From the NCBI GenBank assembly GCA_946999025.1, contig CAMQBP010000157.1, forward strand, positions 1-5,386: a DNA stretch of 5,386 nt, given 5' to 3'. Made by a program: the position numbers and the translations under genes. The notes beneath the pieces are model-generated. The model was not told the DNA's origin. It ran no database searches and saw nothing but the letters and a program-made list of their open reading frames with translations. Positions 5,358 to 5,386 of the stretch are shown here, piece after piece. Origin of the DNA: an uncultured Prevotella sp. Its GTDB lineage: Bacteria > Bacteroidota > Bacteroidia > Bacteroidales > Bacteroidaceae. Each line of letters begins with the position of its first letter. Position 1 is the stretch's first letter.

Positions 5358-5386
5358 TTAATGCTTATTTGATTCTTCTTCTCTAC
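5358..5386 (-). CDS. Possible 3' end of an upstream ORF (partial)
   Basis: One minus-strand frame entering from the right edge reads REEESNKH and ends in TAA at 5358-5360, three bases before the atpB ATG and in the same frame. The tight spacing suggests the end of the preceding operon gene. In Bacteroidales this slot is usually held by a small membrane protein of AtpI-like character with a charged tail. Only eight codons are visible, so identity is a guess from position, and the frame could be fortuitous. Confidence 0.4.

Larger units (their letters stand above)
260..5386 (-). other. atp operon, partial (a-c-b-delta-alpha-gamma)
   Basis: Six ATP synthase genes run in one direction with gaps of 43, 89, 6, 19 and 3 nt and end in an intrinsic terminator at 196-240. 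I found no TAnnTTTG box on the minus strand in the gaps, so the promoter is probably to the right of the window. Catalytic beta (atpD) and epsilon (atpC), which follow gamma in the classical BEFHAGDC order, are absent. In known Bacteroidales they lie at the front of the same cluster, which would place them beyond 5386 here. Confidence 0.85.

Overview
The window holds most of an F1Fo ATP synthase operon on the minus strand, followed at its end by a short intergenic region and the 3' end of a serine tRNA on the plus strand. The organism is most likely a member of the Bacteroidota, probably Bacteroidales and possibly Prevotella-like; the genus is an inference. The evidence is: (i) the order a-c-b-delta-alpha-gamma with gamma last and no beta or epsilon after it, as in the split Bacteroidales arrangement; (ii) an unusually long subunit a with a signal peptide and a periplasmic N-terminal domain; (iii) AT-rich leaders without clear Shine-Dalgarno sequences; and (iv) an exact match to the Bacteroidota promoter consensus TTTG-N20-TAnnTTTG in the intergenic region.

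Layout, in minus-strand transcription order from the right edge: the last codons of a probable upstream ORF (5358-5386, only a tail visible), atpB/subunit a (4272-5354), atpE/subunit c (3986-4228), an 89-nt gap containing a stem-loop, atpF/subunit b (3390-3896), atpH/delta (2847-3383), atpA/alpha (1238-2827) and atpG/gamma (260-1234). An intrinsic terminator lies at 196-240. The other spacings are 3 nt (upstream ORF-atpB), 43 nt (atpB-atpE), 6 nt (atpF-atpH), 19 nt (atpH-atpA) and 3 nt (atpA-atpG), consistent with one transcript. All six genes look intact and carry the expected key residues.

The genes together encode the proton channel and rotor (a, c), the peripheral stalk (b, delta), the non-catalytic nucleotide-binding subunit (alpha) and the central stalk (gamma). 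Catalytic beta and epsilon are absent and must be encoded elsewhere, probably just upstream of the right edge.

The 206-nt region 54-259 has no gene but is dense in signals. It holds two long hairpins, an 11-bp sequence present three times exactly and once with one mismatch, and a consensus-perfect plus-strand promoter that would make only a ~55-nt transcript before reaching the shared terminator. I see no undescribed multi-gene system here. The most notable points are that possible small RNA, a gamma-subunit insertion placed like the cyanobacterial/chloroplast regulatory insert, and the stem-loop after atpE.
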